A stretch of 64,000 bases of DNA from Larix kaempferi (Eukaryota > Streptophyta > Pinopsida > Pinales > Pinaceae): the NCBI GenBank assembly GCA_027924585.1, contig BSBM01000059.1, forward strand, positions 1,612,001 to 1,676,000. Reading direction: 5' to 3'. Of the stretch, positions 62,215 through 64,000 are shown one piece after another. The notes under the pieces were generated by a model. That model made no database searches, was not told the origin of the DNA, and saw nothing but the letters and a program-made list of their open reading frames with translations. A program made the translations under genes and the position numbers. How positions within the stretch are numbered: the stretch's first letter is position 1; each line of letters opens with the position of its first letter.

Positions 62215-62912
62215 TGTTAGCAATATTTTTCTACGCGACACTGATTGTGACACCACCTCCTACAAAAAATAAACAAGCAGGCGAATACGAGGATCACTGA
62301 AAGAATGGCAAATCACAGAAATAAAATGAGTGTCGAGCTCGTTTAAACCATAATGATAAGAACAATCATCTCCCAACCATAGACAAAGCTATTTGTCTCC
62401 CCCGAGCTCAAACCTTCCAATAGAGAACGATGTACATCCGTATAGTAGTAGCACAAACCCTAGAAAACAAGGGAGAAACTTCTCCAATAGTGGAGAACCC
62501 CAAAAAATCAGTCCCTTAACTGAGGTTGCGAACCTCTCTTGGCTAGAGCGAACTTGCTTGAGTGAATGACGAAATGAGAGTTCGAACTCTCTATTTATAC
62601 ACATCAAAGAGTGACTTTTTTCCTGACTGGGCCGACCTGACTTTCCCTAACTGCGCCGACCTGACTGGGACAGTTCTGCGCATTGTATGGGGCAAATTGC
62701 CCACTGCTTTGGGACAGTTTACCCACTGGTCCGATTTGTCTTGGGGGAATACAAATAATTAAATTTAATAAAACTTTTCTTTGTGATTTCACCCCTAGGT
62801 TTACATTGAGTGTTTTACATGATCAAATACATTGACATCTCGTCCCATAAGAGGTACCTTAACAAGATGAAATACAATAAGAATAACTTCCGAAGTTGTA
62901 CTGTTTCCAACA
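62215..62912 (-). mobile_element. Copia 3' LTR (698 bp)
   Basis: The minus strand runs from TGTTGGAAACAG (62912) to GCTAACA (62215). GTATAAATAG (62600-62591) is the TATA box. It is preceded on the minus strand by a purine tract GAGAGGGAG (62913-62921), so it is the 3' LTR of an element whose interior lay at higher coordinates. The middle (62600-62760) matches 61200-61350, so it is a sister subfamily of the LTR at 61398. Confidence 0.78.
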
Positions 62913-63299
62913 CTCCCTCTCAACAAGGAAGGTATTCTTCGAACACTGTATTCTAATCTTATTCTTTATTTGGTCGACCTATGAGGTGATGCCCCATGCA
63001 GCTACTACTCCAACACTGCCTCTTGGCCATGAAGATATCGTCAACATTATCATACTGAAACACATCTCGATATTATATATACATCACAGTTATCTCTATC
63101 CTCTCTATATCATAAGGAAGGCCTTCCAACACAATCACAGTTAGTCGAGAAGTGTCAACAAATCAATCTTCGTGCGTCTGCTCAATCCAGTCCATCAGGG
63201 AACATACACTTGCTCCACGACTCTGCCCTCTCCATAGGTGAGTGACTCATGCATCAACTCAATAACTCTTCACAGTCCATCGTAGAGTCTATCATGCAT
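62913..63299 (-). other. Copia interior remnant, non-coding
   Basis: Lies upstream (minus strand) of the 3' LTR. Small frames only; no pol motif recognised. Confidence 0.45.
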
Positions 63300-64000
63300 C
63301 AATACAATGTACTCAGCTCAACCCAGTCCATCGGGTGCCTACATCATCAACACTCCCTCTTAGCTAGAGAGTTATCATCACATCGGAACACATCTTGTTA
63401 TCATAAGAGGCTCCATTCCAACACAGGGATACACTCCACAAAGGAGAACGTTCCCCAAATGAACCATCCACATATAAGCACGTTCCACAAAGAAACCATC
63501 CCACAATGGGACACGCTCCACAGAGGACTACGTTCCACAAAGGAACCATCCCACAAAGGGACCATATCATCTTTTCAAAGAAGATATATGATCTACCTGA
63601 TGAACTTGGTCATTCTAGAACACAAAGGATTACTTCCTCAAGCACTTTATCTGTAGAAGGTGGCAATGATGGGAAAAAACTTTGAAGAGGAGAAACGAGA
63701 TGAGGGGATTCGAGGGACAATAGAGAACGAAAAGAGAAAAAATGCCAGAGATGTTGAGTCATTGATCCCATGACTGCAGTCTATACGATGAAACGACTAC
63801 GAAGAATGCCATACACGAGATAAAATGTAGAAAATGACCTTAAATAGTGTTGATGTTGGTTTCGAGCTCCACACTCATTTTGTTTATGTGCTTTTCCACT
63901 CATTTAGTGATCCTGGTTATGCTGCTATAAACATTAGCAAGGTCAAGGAAGGCTCGAAACAACCATCAACACTGTTCAAGGTGAGTTTCTTCATTTTCTC
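63300..64000 (-). repeat. Second copy of Copia LTR start plus foldback repeat
   Basis: An LTR start TGTTGATGATGTAGG lies at about 63352 on the minus strand, followed at higher coordinates by the same purine tract, CACAAAGG-type units and foldback arms as at 61398-62170. The right arm begins near 63952 and runs off the window. Confidence 0.75.

Noticed and set aside
1-64000. CRISPR array or bacterial operon
   Set aside because: Repeats are minisatellites or LTR parts with no spacers, and all coding relics are plant or retrotransposon sequences.

Overview
This is a repeat-dominated piece of a plant nuclear genome, most likely from a gymnosperm or another non-angiosperm seed plant. I base that on very large LTR retrotransposons with LTRs of 3-5 kb, old insertions full of stop codons, a background rich in A+T, and a decayed exon of a flavodiiron protein (FLV, 32396-32579 minus). 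Nuclear FLV genes are kept by gymnosperms and lower plants but are lost in flowering plants. I found no intact host protein gene. All recognisable host genes are pseudogenes on the minus strand.

Left part (1-26 kb). After a CACTA-transposon end (490-960) and a hAT transposase relic (2149-2403), a filament-like plant protein (FPP, coiled-coil) pseudogene runs on the minus strand from about 21829 to 7716. It is split by a complete Ty1/Copia element (14718-21804) and by a solo 4718-bp LTR (8268-12985, duplicated target GGGCC). A third insertion, a 3787-bp solo LTR (22029-25815, target TGTAC), lies just upstream of its first visible exon. A related 3036-bp solo LTR (3128-6163, target ATTTC) splits another reading frame that I do not recognise.

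Middle (26-45 kb). A decayed fumarylacetoacetate-hydrolase-family gene (about 27700-28345), an unrecognised coding relic (about 29890-30520), the FLV exon and two tandem duplications lie in otherwise featureless sequence. A truncated Ty3/Gypsy (Tat-like) element follows on the minus strand (36144-44885). It has a 4892-bp LTR, a tRNA-Asp-type primer site, and gag, protease, an extra RNase H and a truncated reverse transcriptase.

Right part (45-64 kb). This holds a small Copia LTR with primer site (46731-47298), a complete cloverleaf tRNA-Val(UAC)-like gene of organellar or bacterial type (48455-48526), and a G-rich minisatellite (48582-48860). Further truncated members of the two giant LTR families follow. 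A gag-only Ty3 element lies at about 55286-61010, and a mosaic of minus-strand Copia LTRs and large inverted-repeat (foldback) units fills 61-64 kb and recurs at 54.8-55.3 kb.

The main story is layered retrotransposition into dying genes, followed by LTR-LTR recombination that left at least three solo LTRs with perfect target duplications. Decay was dominated by C-to-T change, turning CAG/CAA codons into stops.
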